Assembly (NCBI GenBank): GCA_030690945.1
Contig: JAUYFM010000058.1
Span: 1 to 64,000 of the forward strand
Reading direction: 5' to 3'
Source: Smithellaceae bacterium
Lineage (GTDB): Bacteria > Desulfobacterota > Syntrophia > Syntrophales > Smithellaceae
DNA length: 64,000 bases
Shown here: positions 44,559-53,234 of the stretch, one piece after another
How positions within the stretch are numbered: the first letter of the stretch is position 1
Layout: every line of letters begins with the position of its first letter
Notes under the pieces: generated by a model
Told to the model about the DNA's origin: nothing
What the model saw: only the letters and a program-made list of their open reading frames with translations
The model's database searches: none
Program-made: the position numbers and the translations under genes

Positions 44559-45710
44559 TCACATCATCTGTTGAGATAGTATCGCGCGGGCGATGACCAT
44601 GCGCTGGATTTCGCTCGTACCTTCGTAAATTTCCGTAACCCTGGCGTCCCGAAAGTATCGTTCCACATCATATTCCTTGCTGTAACCGTAACCGCCGTGA
44701 ATCTGAACAGCCAGCGATGTTACTTTGGACGCCACGGTGCTGCAATACAGTTTGGCCATCGACGCCTCACAGCCAAATGCCGCCCCTGCGTCCTTGAGTT
44801 CACAGGCGCGATACAAAAGCAGGCGCGCGGCCATGATTTCAGTGGCCATGTCAGCAATATAGTTTTGAATCGTCTGCTGGGAGGCGATGGGTTTTTTAAA
44901 CTGCTGCCTTTCCTTGGCGTATTTGACTGCCGCTTCCATTGCGCCCTGCGCGATGCCCAGCGCCTGGGCGGCCACGCCGATCCGGCCGTTATCCAGCGTC
45001 GTAAGCCCGATCTTCATGCCGTCGCCTTGTTTTCCCAGGAGGTTTTCTTCCGGCACAGGACAGTCTTCAAAAAATAGAGAAGAGACGGGATTGGCCCGCA
45101 TGCCGCAGAGGTCCTCGAGTTCGCCGCGCAAAAATCCCGGGAATTTACTCTCGACAATAAAAACGCTGCTTTGCAGTTTGTTGTCGGGCGACGACGTTAA
45201 CGCGAAAATTAAAGCGACGTCGCAGACCCCGCCGTTCGTGACAAATATTTTTGTGCCGTTTAAAATGTAATCCGTGCCGTTTTTGACGGCTGTTGTTTCC
45301 ACACTACCCGCATCGGAACCCGCGTTGGCCTCCGTCAGGCTGAACGCGCCGATCGCGTTTCCTGCGGCTAATTGCGGCAGATATTTTTCTTTTTGCGAGG
45401 CATTGGTAAATTGCAAAAAAGGATAAACGGCCACGCCGTTGTGGACGGTGACGCACAGCCCCACCGCCGCGCAGACGCGGGAGATTTCTTCTACCACAAT
45501 GGCGGCGCTGATGGAATCCAGGGCCGCGCCGCCGTATTCTTTGGGAACTTGCAGGCCGAAATAATTGAGTTCCCCCATTTTGGCGATGACGTCGCGGGGG
45601 AAGATCCTCTGCTGGTCAATTTCGGCGGCAATAGGCGCCAGTTCCGCTTCGGCGAAATGCCGTGCGGAATTGCGGATCAGTTTATGTTTCATACACGGGT
45701 TAAATTGCAA
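44559..45710 (-). CDS. Acyl-CoA dehydrogenase
   Basis: 383 residues from TTG 45710, 7 nt after AGGGGAG; this yields QFNPCMKHKLIRNSARHFAE, which aligns with the usual family start. The TTG at 45734 and ATG at 45692 are alternatives. Middle FAD/substrate region: GAFSLTEANAGSDAGSVETT (~128), IFVTNGGVCDVALIFALTSS; C-terminal QIHGGYGYSKEYDVERYFRD (~338) and catalytic Glu within IYEGTSEIQRMVIAR (~360). Oxidises a short- or medium-chain acyl-CoA and passes electrons to the adjacent EtfAB. Substrate chain length is not determinable. Confidence 0.92.
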   Translation of the reverse strand: MQFNPCMKHKLIRNSARHFAEAELAPIAAEIDQQRIFPRDVIAKMGELNYFGLQVPKEYGGAALDSISAAIVVEEISRVCAAVGLCVTVHNGVAVYPFLQFTNASQKEKYLPQLAAGNAIGAFSLTEANAGSDAGSVETTAVKNGTDYILNGTKIFVTNGGVCDVALIFALTSSPDNKLQSSVFIVESKFPGFLRGELEDLCGMRANPVSSLFFEDCPVPEENLLGKQGDGMKIGLTTLDNGRIGVAAQALGIAQGAMEAAVKYAKERQQFKKPIASQQTIQNYIADMATEIMAARLLLYRACELKDAGAAFGCEASMAKLYCSTVASKVTSLAVQIHGGYGYSKEYDVERYFRDARVTEIYEGTSEIQRMVIARAILSQQMM

Positions 45711-45810
45711 AATTCGTCTCCCCTGCCGGGGCAAGACGTTTCGTGCCCCAACAATTTCACTGGCTTATAGAAAAAAGATGCGGTAAAGTCAATCAAAGAT
45801 TCACATTATC

Positions 45811-45907
45811 GTAGGGGCGGGGTCATCCCGCCCTGATTCACCGGGGTCATCCCGCCCTGATGCACCGGGGTCTTCCCGCCCTGATGCACCGGGGTCATCC
45901 CGCCCCG
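45811..45907. repeat. REP-like GTAGGGGCGGGGTCATCCCGCC array
   Basis: One GTAGGGGCGGGGTC unit is followed by three ~31-bp tandem variants of CACCGGGGTCATCCCGCCCT GAT. Related in inverted orientation to the GGGCGCGAAGACCGCGCCCC units nearby. Confidence 0.85.
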
Positions 45908-45945
45908 TGTTATTTGATAGATGCGAAGATTACTGGAAAGAAGGG

Positions 45946-45990
45946 CGCGAAGACCGCGAAAAGAGCGGGCGCGAAGACCGCGCCCCTACG
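45946..45990. repeat. REP-like GGGCGCGAAGACCGCGCCCC doublet
   Basis: Two adjacent units (GGGCGCGAAGACCGCGAAAA GAGC and GGGCGCGAAGACCGCGCCCC TACG), directly upstream of and in frame with the transposase relic. Further copies at 46181-46205 and 46231-46280, and at 23091-23115 and 23362-23431. Confidence 0.85.
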
Positions 45991-46182
45991 GTCGGTAATA
46001 TTGTGGCGTATTTTAAATATCAATCGACGAAGCATATTAATGTTATGCGTAATGGCGGATTTCAAAAATTATGGCAACGCAATTATTACGAACGCGTAAT
46101 ACGCAATGAAAAAGGATTGTTTGAAACGCGGCAATATATTATAAACAATCCCATGAATTGGGAATTGGATGAAAATTATCGT
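45991..46182 (+). pseudogene. REP-associated tyrosine transposase (IS200-like, Y1) C-terminal relic
   Basis: 64 codons beginning VGNIVAYFKYQSTKHIN and ending INNPMNWELDENY match the C-terminal third of REP-associated transposases, including the catalytic-tyrosine helix WQRNYYERVIRN. The N-terminal HUH domain is absent: upstream sequence is REP repeat that stays in the same frame (translated as GREDREKSGREDRAPT). It therefore cannot act on its own. REP-like units lie on both sides, the expected partners of this enzyme family. Confidence 0.82.
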
Positions 46183-46280
46183 AGGGGCGGGGTCTTCCCG
46201 CCCTGATATTGAATAAAGGGCGCAAAAGAGATGGGCGCGAAGACCGCGAAAAGATTGGGCGCGAAGACCGCGCCCCTACG
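46181..46280. repeat. REP-like units right of the transposase relic
   Basis: GTAGGGGCGGGGTCTTCCCG CCCT at about 46181-46205 and two GGGCGCGAAGACCGCG units at about 46230-46280. The last ends just 13 bp before the next gene's start. Confidence 0.85.
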
Positions 46281-46293
46281 GAAGGGGATCAGG

Positions 46294-46656
46294 ATGAAAA
46301 AAATATCTATAATTTTACTTACGGCGGTTTTATTGTTTTCTTTTATGCCTTCAGTGCAGGCGCAGGAATACGGAAAGATTCGCGCGCTCCAGCAAAGGGC
46401 GGCTTATGTGACCAAGCAAAAGAATGATTTTGTCGTCCGGGTGCTAACGTCCTACAAAATCCGTCACGAGATCAATGAGCAGGGCGCTGTGGTCCGTATC
46501 AACATGGATAACAAATGGATGGACATAACGGCTATTGAAATTGTTCCTGTGCTCAAAGAATCCGCTGACAAAAGCCGAGAGGTCACCGCGCATGAATTGT
46601 TTTTCTTTACGGCTGATGGGATTCTGGATGTTATTTCGGCCCTGACCATCCGGTAA
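46294..46656 (+). CDS. Small secreted protein of unknown function
   Basis: 120 residues from ATG 46294 (GGGGATCAGG ribosome site). Signal peptide MKKISIILLTAVLLFSFMPS VQA, mature part about 95 residues of mixed alpha/beta (YVTKQKNDFVVRVLTSYKIR HEINEQGAVVRINMDNKWMD). No family recognised; may be periplasmic. Because its promoter region consists of REP repeats, transcription may start within them. The upstream repeats continue in frame but are not part of the protein. Confidence 0.6.
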   Translation: MKKISIILLTAVLLFSFMPSVQAQEYGKIRALQQRAAYVTKQKNDFVVRVLTSYKIRHEINEQGAVVRINMDNKWMDITAIEIVPVLKESADKSREVTAHELFFFTADGILDVISALTIR

Positions 46657-46983
46657 TCAGGCCTGGCCAACCTTGCTTTTCATGTCGGCCAGTTTGGCTT
46701 TATCCAGATAGTATTTGCCGTCGCCGGTTTTGATGACCAGTCCGTCGGCGATCAGGACGCCCAGCGCCTTAGGACGCAGATTGCTTGTCCCTATGCGAAA
46801 GAAATTCTTCCGTTTGTCCTGAAGTTTAATCGCCTTGCCAGCACTGAAAGCCCTGGCTTCTTCCATTTCGGCGATAATTTTAAAGCACACCCGCCGCAGA
46901 CCCAGGCCGGTCAAATACATGGCCGCCAGGACAAAAACGATAAAGGCGGCAATCAGTAAAATAATTTGTAAATAAATAGGCAT
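46657..46983 (-). CDS. Small membrane-anchored hypothetical protein
   Basis: 108 residues. One N-terminal membrane helix (~4-27, LQIILLIAAFIVFVLAAMYL) followed by a basic cytoplasmic region with FFRIGTSNLRPKALGVLIAD GLVIKTGDGKYYLDK, which looks like a small winged-helix fold. Family not identified. It abuts the previous gene's stop with no gap, in the opposite direction (convergent). Confidence 0.5.
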   Translation of the reverse strand: MPIYLQIILLIAAFIVFVLAAMYLTGLGLRRVCFKIIAEMEEARAFSAGKAIKLQDKRKNFFRIGTSNLRPKALGVLIADGLVIKTGDGKYYLDKAKLADMKSKVGQA

Positions 46984-47050
46984 ATTATTGAGTATTCCTT
47001 ACTGTTTTTTCCACGATCGCGATTTCTTCCGGGGTCGGTTTGGTTAGACT

Positions 47051-47509
47051 TCAACCCGAACACTTGCCCGACATTATTTCAATTCTTACACCCATCACGC
47101 AAACTTTGTCCAGCGCATCGTCCGCATAGGTAAATAAATCCCGTCCTGTGTACTTTTTCATCAGGATATTGAGCGCCTTCTTTTTCTCGTCAGCTCCTTC
47201 GATAAAATAAGCCTCGCCAAATCCGATGACACTTTTGTACTTCATGCCCCACGAACACGCCGTGTCAGCCGCCCTCAAATCGCCGGGAATATCCACTTCA
47301 AAGCAGACCGAAGGATTTTTCCGCAGCATGTCGATTTTTTTACCTGATTTTGCACAGTGGAAATAAAGATGGTGATTGCTCACGGCAAAATTGACCGGAA
47401 CAATATAAGGACTGTCGCCTGCGGCCATTGCTATCCGGCCGACCTGCGCGGCTTGCAAAATAGCGTCAATTTCTTTGGGGTCTTTTATTTCTTTATCCGA
47501 ACGGCGCAT
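47051..47509 (-). CDS. FMN-binding split-barrel protein (pyridoxamine 5'-phosphate oxidase-like / NimA-like)
   Basis: 152 residues, MRRSDKEIKDPKEIDAILQA. Typical split-barrel pattern: GRIAMAAGDSPYIVPVNFAV (~29), YFHCAKSGKKIDMLRKNPSV CFEVD (~50) and SWGMKYKSVIGFGEAYFI (~84), which places it with NimA/flavin reductase-like proteins. Possible nitroaryl reductase or redox enzyme; the substrate is unknown. Its divergent neighbour is murI. Confidence 0.8.
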   Translation of the reverse strand: MRRSDKEIKDPKEIDAILQAAQVGRIAMAAGDSPYIVPVNFAVSNHHLYFHCAKSGKKIDMLRKNPSVCFEVDIPGDLRAADTACSWGMKYKSVIGFGEAYFIEGADEKKKALNILMKKYTGRDLFTYADDALDKVCVMGVRIEIMSGKCSG

Positions 47510-47703
47510 TGTACTGCCTCCCTTCCCTTTTCAAGCGGGCAAAAATAATCAGTCCCGAAGAACTCTTGGCATGTTTCAGAAAGTTATGATAAAAAACAGC
47601 ACTTTTTCTGATCGACTTTTGAAGGCTGCTTCCCTGTGGTGTTTTTATCCGAACAACGGAAAAAAGTCGATGACTTTATGATGCGGATATGAGAGAAAAA
47701 AGC

Positions 47704-48510
47704 ATGGACATCAAAAAAAATCGGGCTATCGGCGTTTTCGATTCCGGCATTGGCGGGCTGACGGTTGTGCGCGCGCTCATGGAACGCCTGCCTTTTGAAA
47801 ACATCATTTATTTCGGCGATACCGCGCGGGTACCTTACGGCATTAAATCGGTGGAAATGATCAATCGTTACGCGATGCAGATCACGGAGTTTTTGCTGAA
47901 GAAGGATGTCAAGCTCCTGATTGTCGCCTGCAACACGATGGCGGCAGTGGCCTATCAGGCCATCCGGGACTTATCCCCCGTGCCTGTGCTGGAGGTGATT
48001 GAAGCCAGCGCAAAAATCGCCGTTGCCGAAACGCGCAGCAAGGCCATCGGCGTGATCGGCACACCCGCCACGATTAACTCGAATGCTTACTCCCGGGCCA
48101 TTCACCTCTTGGATCGCGACGCAAAGGTGTTTTCGCAGGCCTGTCCCTTGTTTGTTCCGCTGGTGGAAGAGGGCTGGTTTGATCATGCAGCCACAAGGCT
48201 TGTCGCCGAGGAATATTTAAAGCCGGTGATGGCCGAACACATCGATACGCTGGTGCTGGGCTGCACGCATTATCCGCTTTTAAAACCGCTCTTTCAGGAT
48301 ATCGTAGGAAAGCAGGTCCGGCTGATCGATTCGGCGGAAGCGATGGCGGAAATTGCCGCCGACTTGATTAATCGGGAAAATCTGAGCAACGAAAACCGTC
48401 TGTCGCCGGATTACCTTTTTTGCGTAAGCGACGTGCCGTATCGTTTTCAGACCATTGGCGAGCGTTTCCTGGGACGGACGCTCCCGCGCGTCGAAATGGT
48501 CAGGCTTTAG
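47704..48510 (+). CDS. murI: Glutamate racemase
   Basis: 268 residues from ATG 47704 (AGAGAAAAAAGC upstream); an in-frame ATG at 47689 would add five residues. Catalyses L-Glu to D-Glu for peptidoglycan. Conserved AIGVFDSGIGGLTVVRALME, catalytic Cys in LIVACNTMAAVA (~70) and the second in LVLGCTHYPLLKPLF (~182), both present, with DTARVPYG (~37). Four bp before the ThyX-like gene, so likely cotranscribed. Confidence 0.93.
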   Translation: MDIKKNRAIGVFDSGIGGLTVVRALMERLPFENIIYFGDTARVPYGIKSVEMINRYAMQITEFLLKKDVKLLIVACNTMAAVAYQAIRDLSPVPVLEVIEASAKIAVAETRSKAIGVIGTPATINSNAYSRAIHLLDRDAKVFSQACPLFVPLVEEGWFDHAATRLVAEEYLKPVMAEHIDTLVLGCTHYPLLKPLFQDIVGKQVRLIDSAEAMAEIAADLINRENLSNENRLSPDYLFCVSDVPYRFQTIGERFLGRTLPRVEMVRL

Positions 48511-48513
48511 CTT

Positions 48514-49971
48514 ATGAATATTCTACTTGCCGGTTACAATATTGATTATGACCTGATTCGCGAACTTCAGGAAAAAAGTGGGCTTAAACAGGATATCACG
48601 CCGGAAACCATCTCCGCCGCCTACGCGCGCATCAGCCGCAGTCCCAAATCCGTTGATGAACTGCGCGCAGACGCCGTGGCCTATGTGGACAAAGCCCGCA
48701 AGTCCAACCGCAACATCGTTTTTGAAATGGGCCATAGCTCGGTGGCCGAGCATGCCGTTTTCAATATCGACATCATCGGTGTTTCCCGCCTGCTGGTGGA
48801 GGAAATTGAAAAGTTTCGCCTTTGCTCCTATACGGAAAAATCGCAACGCTATGTCCTGTTTGACAAAGACTTTGTTGTGCCCGATGAAATAGCCGAGGCG
48901 GGTCTGAAGAATTTGTTTGTCGAAACGGTTCAGATGCAAAATCATTTTTACCATCAGCTCTATGACGAACTCCGACCGTATGTCTTTGAACAAAACAAAG
49001 AACTGGCCGAAAATCCAGCCAATAAGTCAATGCTGGAAGGCTGGGCCAAGGAAGACGCGCGATACGCCATATCGCTTGCCACGGAAACGCAGCTGGGCAT
49101 GACAATCAACGCTCGCAATCTGGAGCTGATGCTGAGAAGGCTTTCGGCGCTGCCGCTTGCCGAGGCGCGTCTCTTCAGTGAAAAGCTCTATGCCGCAACC
49201 AAAGACATAGCACCGTCGCTCATCCGTTATACCCAGGCTACGGAATATGACCGCCTGACCCGCCAGAACCTGCGCGAGTTTTGCGAAGGGTACACCGGAA
49301 AAAAGGAAAGCCGGTCATCGGAAGCCGTTCGTCTGGTTTGGGCCACGCCGGACGCGGATATTAAAGCCGCCGCCGCGCTGCTTTTCTCGTCATCCGGCTT
49401 GGGCTACGACCATTGTCTGAGAGAGGCCAAACGGATGAGTCTTCGCGAGGCAAAAGCCCTGTTCAAAACCGCCTTTGCCCATATTCAGGCTTATGATACC
49501 GTGCTGCGCGAACTCGAAAATATCGACCTGCAGTTTGAGCTGATCATGAGCGCCAGCTGCTTTGCGCAGCTCAAACGCCACCGCATGGCCACCATCGTTA
49601 GCCAGGACTACGATCCGGCCCTGGGCGTCACCGTTCCCCCGGCCGTGCGCGCGATCGGCCGGCAAAAAGAATTTATGATGATGATCAAAAAAACCAACAG
49701 TGTTCATGAACTCATCAAACAAAGGAATCCCGGGGCCGCCGCCTATGTGCTGACCAACGCGCACCGCAAGAGAGTGTTCATGAAATTAAATGCCCGGGAG
49801 CTCTATCATTTAGCTCGCCTGCGGGCGGATACCCATGCCCAGTGGGATATCCGCCATCTTTCCGAAAAGATGCTGAAGCAGGCGCGTAAAGTCATGCCGC
49901 AGACCTTAATGATGGCCTGCGGGAAAGATGGTTTTGCCTCGCAGCAAAAAAAAATATTCCCCGGAATGTAA
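48514..49971 (+). CDS. Tandem ThyX-like protein (FAD-dependent thymidylate synthase family, two halves)
   Basis: 485 residues, about twice a normal ThyX (220-250). The N-terminal half has EMGHSSVAEHAVFNIDIIGV SR (~71) and SYTEKSQRY but lacks the RHR signature (EEIEKFRLCS instead). The C-terminal half keeps RHR in QLKRHRMATIVSQDYD (~352) and the nucleotide-binding NARELYHLARLRADTHAQWD (~426). It may make dTMP from dUMP with N5,N10-methylene-H4folate and FAD, with the first half structural. Whether it is a thymidylate synthase or a paralogue with another role is open. Pairs with murI upstream. Confidence 0.75.
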   Translation: MNILLAGYNIDYDLIRELQEKSGLKQDITPETISAAYARISRSPKSVDELRADAVAYVDKARKSNRNIVFEMGHSSVAEHAVFNIDIIGVSRLLVEEIEKFRLCSYTEKSQRYVLFDKDFVVPDEIAEAGLKNLFVETVQMQNHFYHQLYDELRPYVFEQNKELAENPANKSMLEGWAKEDARYAISLATETQLGMTINARNLELMLRRLSALPLAEARLFSEKLYAATKDIAPSLIRYTQATEYDRLTRQNLREFCEGYTGKKESRSSEAVRLVWATPDADIKAAAALLFSSSGLGYDHCLREAKRMSLREAKALFKTAFAHIQAYDTVLRELENIDLQFELIMSASCFAQLKRHRMATIVSQDYDPALGVTVPPAVRAIGRQKEFMMMIKKTNSVHELIKQRNPGAAAYVLTNAHRKRVFMKLNARELYHLARLRADTHAQWDIRHLSEKMLKQARKVMPQTLMMACGKDGFASQQKKIFPGM

Positions 49972-49995
49972 TCATTTTACTTTCAATGTGACCGC

Positions 49996-50514
49996 ATGAC
50001 AAATAAAAGAAAGCTTCCCATCGTGCTTCTGGCCACCACCCTCATCTCATTTACAACGCCCTTCATGGGTTCCGCCGTCAACATCGCTTTGCCGATGATC
50101 GCCCGTGATTTTTCCATGACCGCCCTGTCCCTGAGCTGGGTGGCATCCGCCTTTCTTCTGGCCGCATCTATCACGCTGGTGCCGCTGGGACGCCTGGCCG
50201 ATATTTACGGACGAAAAATATTTTTTCGGGGGGGCTCGGTAATCTTTGCCCTGTCGTCGCTTCTGTGCATCTGGTCGCAGACGGAAAGTTTCTTTATCGC
50301 CATGCGCGTTGTTCAGGGCATCGGCGGCGCGATGATCTTCAGCACCGGTACAGTCATGCTGGTTTTCGCCTGGATTATCGGCGATCAAAGTCTTACAAAT
50401 GAAAACAGCGCATTTTTGATTGTAAGCGCAAAACTCATTTTTGGAATTCTAGCCATAACCTGTATGGCGGGCGTGTTTGCCTCGCTGGCGCGCGGGCGCG
50501 TGCATAAGCAATGA
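49996..50514 (+). pseudogene. MFS (EmrB/QacA-like) transporter with internal deletion
   Basis: 172 codons. Residues 1-115 are the normal N-terminus of a 14-helix drug:H+ antiporter (FMGSAVNIALPMIARDF, LGRLADIYGRKIFFRGGSVI, RVVQGIGGAMIFSTGTVML). Directly after this the frame joins a segment typical of the C-terminus (FLIVSAKLIFGILAITCMAG VFASLARG). About 300 residues are missing, with the frame kept. With only five or six helices it should not transport as the family does. It may be a degraded gene, or a retained small membrane protein. Confidence 0.65.
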
Positions 50515-50572
50515 TAATAAGTGTTAATCACTGTCATAGCATTGAAAAGCTAAACCAGAGAGGGAAGATTAT

Positions 50573-51844
50573 ATGGAAAACGAAAAAACATTGACGGACT
50601 TAAAAAACAGAATCCATTGGCTGGAGGCGGAAGTCGAAAGGCTAAGTCAGCAAAACAAAACTCTGATGGAGCGTCAAGTCATTTACGATACTATTATGGA
50701 AAAGTCGCTGGTCGGCTACTATATCTTCTCAAGGGGGAAGTTCCGCATTGTTAATCCTGTAGTGGTATTTTATACGGGCTATCCTGCAGATGAAATCATC
50801 GGAAGCCGTGCGGATTTCATCGTGCATCCCGAGGATCAGGATGAAGTGAAAAAAAATGCCTCTGCCATGCGGCAAGGCTCACTATTCGTCCCCTATGAGT
50901 ACAGAATCATTACGAAACAGAATGAAATCCGCTGGGTACTGGAGGTTGTCTCGTCCATTACGTTTGACGGGGAACCGGCTGTCCTCGGAAGCGCCATGGA
51001 CATTACCCAGCAAAAACTGACGGAAAAAAAACTGACGGAATCAGAAAACCTCTATCGCACAATCTTTGAAACGACAGGCACCGCAACCGTCATTATCGAA
51101 GGCGATAAGACATTGTCTCTGATCAACAGGGAATTTGCAAAACTGACCGGTTATCGCAAGGAGGACTGGGAGGGCAAAAGAACCTGGGTGGAGCTGGTCG
51201 CTGAAAGGGATCGGGAGCGTCTGGATGAGTATCAAAGGCTGGGACGCCTTGATCCCCGTGCAGTGCCCAGAACCTATAAATTTCATCTGGTGGACAGCCA
51301 TGGCAAAATCAAGAATATGCTCAGCAGGAACAGTCTCATCCCCGGTACGGATAAACATGTGTGCTCAGTCATGGATATTACGGCGCTTACGGAAAAGGAG
51401 ACAGAATTGCTTGCCAAATCCCATAACCTGGAAGATCTGAACACGGCCCTGCGGGTGATGCTCAAACAGCGGGCGGAGGATCGGGAGGAGCTGGAGCAGA
51501 CCCTCCTGGCCAATGTCAAGCAACTGGTGCTGCCCAATCTGGAGAAGTTACGCAAAGGAGCGTCGGAGCAGAGCCGCCAGGTCTATCTTGATCTCATTGC
51601 GTCCAATCTGGAAGAGATGTTTTCTCCCTTCTCGCGGAAGCTCTCCGCTCGGTTCCGAAGCCTGACCACGACCGAAGTTCAGGTTGCGCATCTGATCAAA
51701 GATGGTAAAAACAGCAAAGAGATCGCTGACGTTATGAGTGTATCGAGCAGCGCCGTCGATGTTTACCGGTATCGCATCCGCAAAAAGCTCGGCATAAATA
51801 ATCAGAAAGTCAACCTCAGGTCCTACCTTCTCAGCCTGTCTTAA
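50573..51844 (+). CDS. PAS-PAS-LuxR cytoplasmic regulator
   Basis: 423 residues. N-terminal coiled coil (~5-35), PAS domain 1 (~38-150, KSLVGYYIFSRGKFRIVNP, HPEDQDEVKKNA), PAS domain 2 (~160-285, GTATVIIEGDKTLSLINREF AKLTGY), a coiled coil (~290-340) and a LuxR-type HTH at the end (LTTTEVQVAHLIKDGKNSKE IADVMSVSSSAVDVYRYRI, ~362-410). No membrane helix or kinase domain: a one-component sensor-regulator. It precedes the Liv transporter/ligase operon on the same strand and probably controls it; the PAS ligand is unknown. Confidence 0.88.
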   Translation: MENEKTLTDLKNRIHWLEAEVERLSQQNKTLMERQVIYDTIMEKSLVGYYIFSRGKFRIVNPVVVFYTGYPADEIIGSRADFIVHPEDQDEVKKNASAMRQGSLFVPYEYRIITKQNEIRWVLEVVSSITFDGEPAVLGSAMDITQQKLTEKKLTESENLYRTIFETTGTATVIIEGDKTLSLINREFAKLTGYRKEDWEGKRTWVELVAERDRERLDEYQRLGRLDPRAVPRTYKFHLVDSHGKIKNMLSRNSLIPGTDKHVCSVMDITALTEKETELLAKSHNLEDLNTALRVMLKQRAEDREELEQTLLANVKQLVLPNLEKLRKGASEQSRQVYLDLIASNLEEMFSPFSRKLSARFRSLTTTEVQVAHLIKDGKNSKEIADVMSVSSSAVDVYRYRIRKKLGINNQKVNLRSYLLSLS

Positions 51845-51887
51845 ACGTTTCCATACTGTTTTTGTATGGAAACGGCTTTGTTTATTT
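51845..51887 (+). terminator. Rho-independent-type terminator of the PAS-LuxR gene
   Basis: Stem CGTTTCCATAC (51846-51856), loop TGTTTTT, stem GTATGGAAACG (51864-51874), then GCTTTGTTTATTTC. 11-bp perfect stem; the T-run is interrupted. Confidence 0.75.
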
Positions 51888-51891
51888 CATG

Positions 51892-51920
51892 TTGACTTCC
51901 AATCGCTGCTATAATAATAT
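51892..51920 (+). promoter_or_regulatory. Alternative upstream promoter for the liv operon
   Basis: TTGACT (51892-51897), 17-bp spacer, TAATAT (51915-51920). Weaker than the site at 52050. Confidence 0.3.
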
Positions 51921-52049
51921 GCCGTCAAGTTAGAGTTTGAGGTGATGCGCCACATTTGTGGCTCGCGATGAACAAAAATGGTTAGGGCTGAGATTATTTA
52001 AATTAAGATAGGGTCGCCACCAGATCTTAATAGTATAAATCGAATCACC

Positions 52050-52079
52050 TTGACACATCGGATACACCTCTATTATAAT
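52050..52079 (+). promoter_or_regulatory. Strong sigma70 promoter of the liv operon
   Basis: Perfect TTGACA (52050-52055) and perfect TATAAT (52074-52079), 18-bp spacer, about 85 bp before livM. It lies in the 320-bp gap between the PAS-LuxR gene and the operon, where a LuxR-type site would also fit, but no operator is identified. Confidence 0.65.
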
Positions 52080-52163
52080 ATTTAATATTGCATAACGTAA
52101 ACGGAAGCTGAACCAGATGTAATCAACCCTTCTATTAAGTTGACCTTAGGGGTGCGTGATCTT

Positions 52164-53234
52164 ATGGATATGAAGCGTGCGTATTACGAGGATATTGAGC
52201 TTTTCAAAAGCGGTACGATTGTTTTCTGGACGATTGTTTTTCTCGCCGTGCTAGTCACATTTCCTCTGTACATGTCAAATTACTATTTGTATTTATTCAG
52301 CCTGATGATGGTGTATGTGATAGTGTCGGTAGGGCTCAATATTCTCGTTGGTTCCACAGGGCAGATCTCGCTGGGACACGCGGGATTTTTTGCGATAGGC
52401 GCCTATGGGACCGTGATGCTGATGACCTCCCTGAATCTGCCTTTTTTCGTTGCCATTATCGCCGCGGCCTTTATCGCGGCTTTTTTTGGTTTTGTATTAG
52501 GCTTGCCGGCGTTGAGGCTGGAGGGACCATATCTTACCATTGCCACTCTTGCTTTCGGTCTGGCCATCATGCATATCATCGGACACACGGAGATCTTCGG
52601 CGGCCGGCAGGGTTTGGTTGCCCCCGCTTTTGATATCGGGGTGCCTCAACTGGGATGGAGCTATATTCTGGGCTCCATGATCAGTAAGTATTATCTGGTT
52701 TTGATTTTCACCATCGTCATGGTTCTGATAGCCATCAATATTTTGAAGACAAAGGCCGGCAGAGCTTTTGTCGCCATCCGGGACAGTGACATTGCCGCCG
52801 AGGTGATCGGCATCAACCTGACGATGTATAAGACCCTGGCTTTTGCCACGAGCGCTTTTTTTGCCGGGATCGGCGGCGGGCTTTTCGCCTTTGTGCTCGG
52901 GTTTTTCGACCCCTTCACGTTTAACCTGATCCTTTCGGTTATCTTTATCGTCATGATTGTCGTAGGCGGGCTCGGTTCGGTTATGGGATCCATATCGGGA
53001 GCGATACTGATCACCTATCTGATGTATGATCTTTTCAAGAATATCGGTGAAGTCCCTATTGTGGGGGCATTGCTGGTTGCCTTTTCAAAGCAGTTTATGA
53101 CGATTACGGGCATGGACAATTTCAATTATATCGCCGTGGGCCTTGTCATGATAGGAATCATGTTGTTTGAGCCCCTGGGGCTGTTCGGGGGATGGATACG
53201 GATCAAGAAATACTGGAAGACATGGCCTTTCTAA
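52164..53234 (+). CDS. livM: Branched-chain amino-acid type ABC transporter permease (LivM-like)
   Basis: 356 residues from ATG 52164 (a TTG at 52140 is possible but begins inside the leader). About nine or ten membrane helices, with YYLYLFSLMMVYVIVSVGLN ILVGSTGQISLGHAGFFAIG AYG near the N-terminus, the LivM hallmark, and EAA-loop-like DIAAEVIGINLTMYKTLAFA (~211). Pairs with LivH as the membrane channel. Listed substrate family is branched-chain amino acids, but see the ligase in the same operon for a possible carboxylic-acid substrate. First gene after the PAS-LuxR regulator. Confidence 0.9.
   Translation: MDMKRAYYEDIELFKSGTIVFWTIVFLAVLVTFPLYMSNYYLYLFSLMMVYVIVSVGLNILVGSTGQISLGHAGFFAIGAYGTVMLMTSLNLPFFVAIIAAAFIAAFFGFVLGLPALRLEGPYLTIATLAFGLAIMHIIGHTEIFGGRQGLVAPAFDIGVPQLGWSYILGSMISKYYLVLIFTIVMVLIAINILKTKAGRAFVAIRDSDIAAEVIGINLTMYKTLAFATSAFFAGIGGGLFAFVLGFFDPFTFNLILSVIFIVMIVVGGLGSVMGSISGAILITYLMYDLFKNIGEVPIVGALLVAFSKQFMTITGMDNFNYIAVGLVMIGIMLFEPLGLFGGWIRIKKYWKTWPF

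Noticed and set aside
45860-45990. A Lys/Ala-rich protein (repeated AKTAKR-like units)
   Set aside because: It is the translation of REP-like repeats. Only the part from 45991 on has protein-like similarity, to a transposase.
51892-51915. TATAAT at 51910-51915 as the -10 of the upstream liv promoter
   Set aside because: Spacer to TTGACT would be only 12 bp. The 17-bp alternative (TAATAT) or the 52050 site are better.
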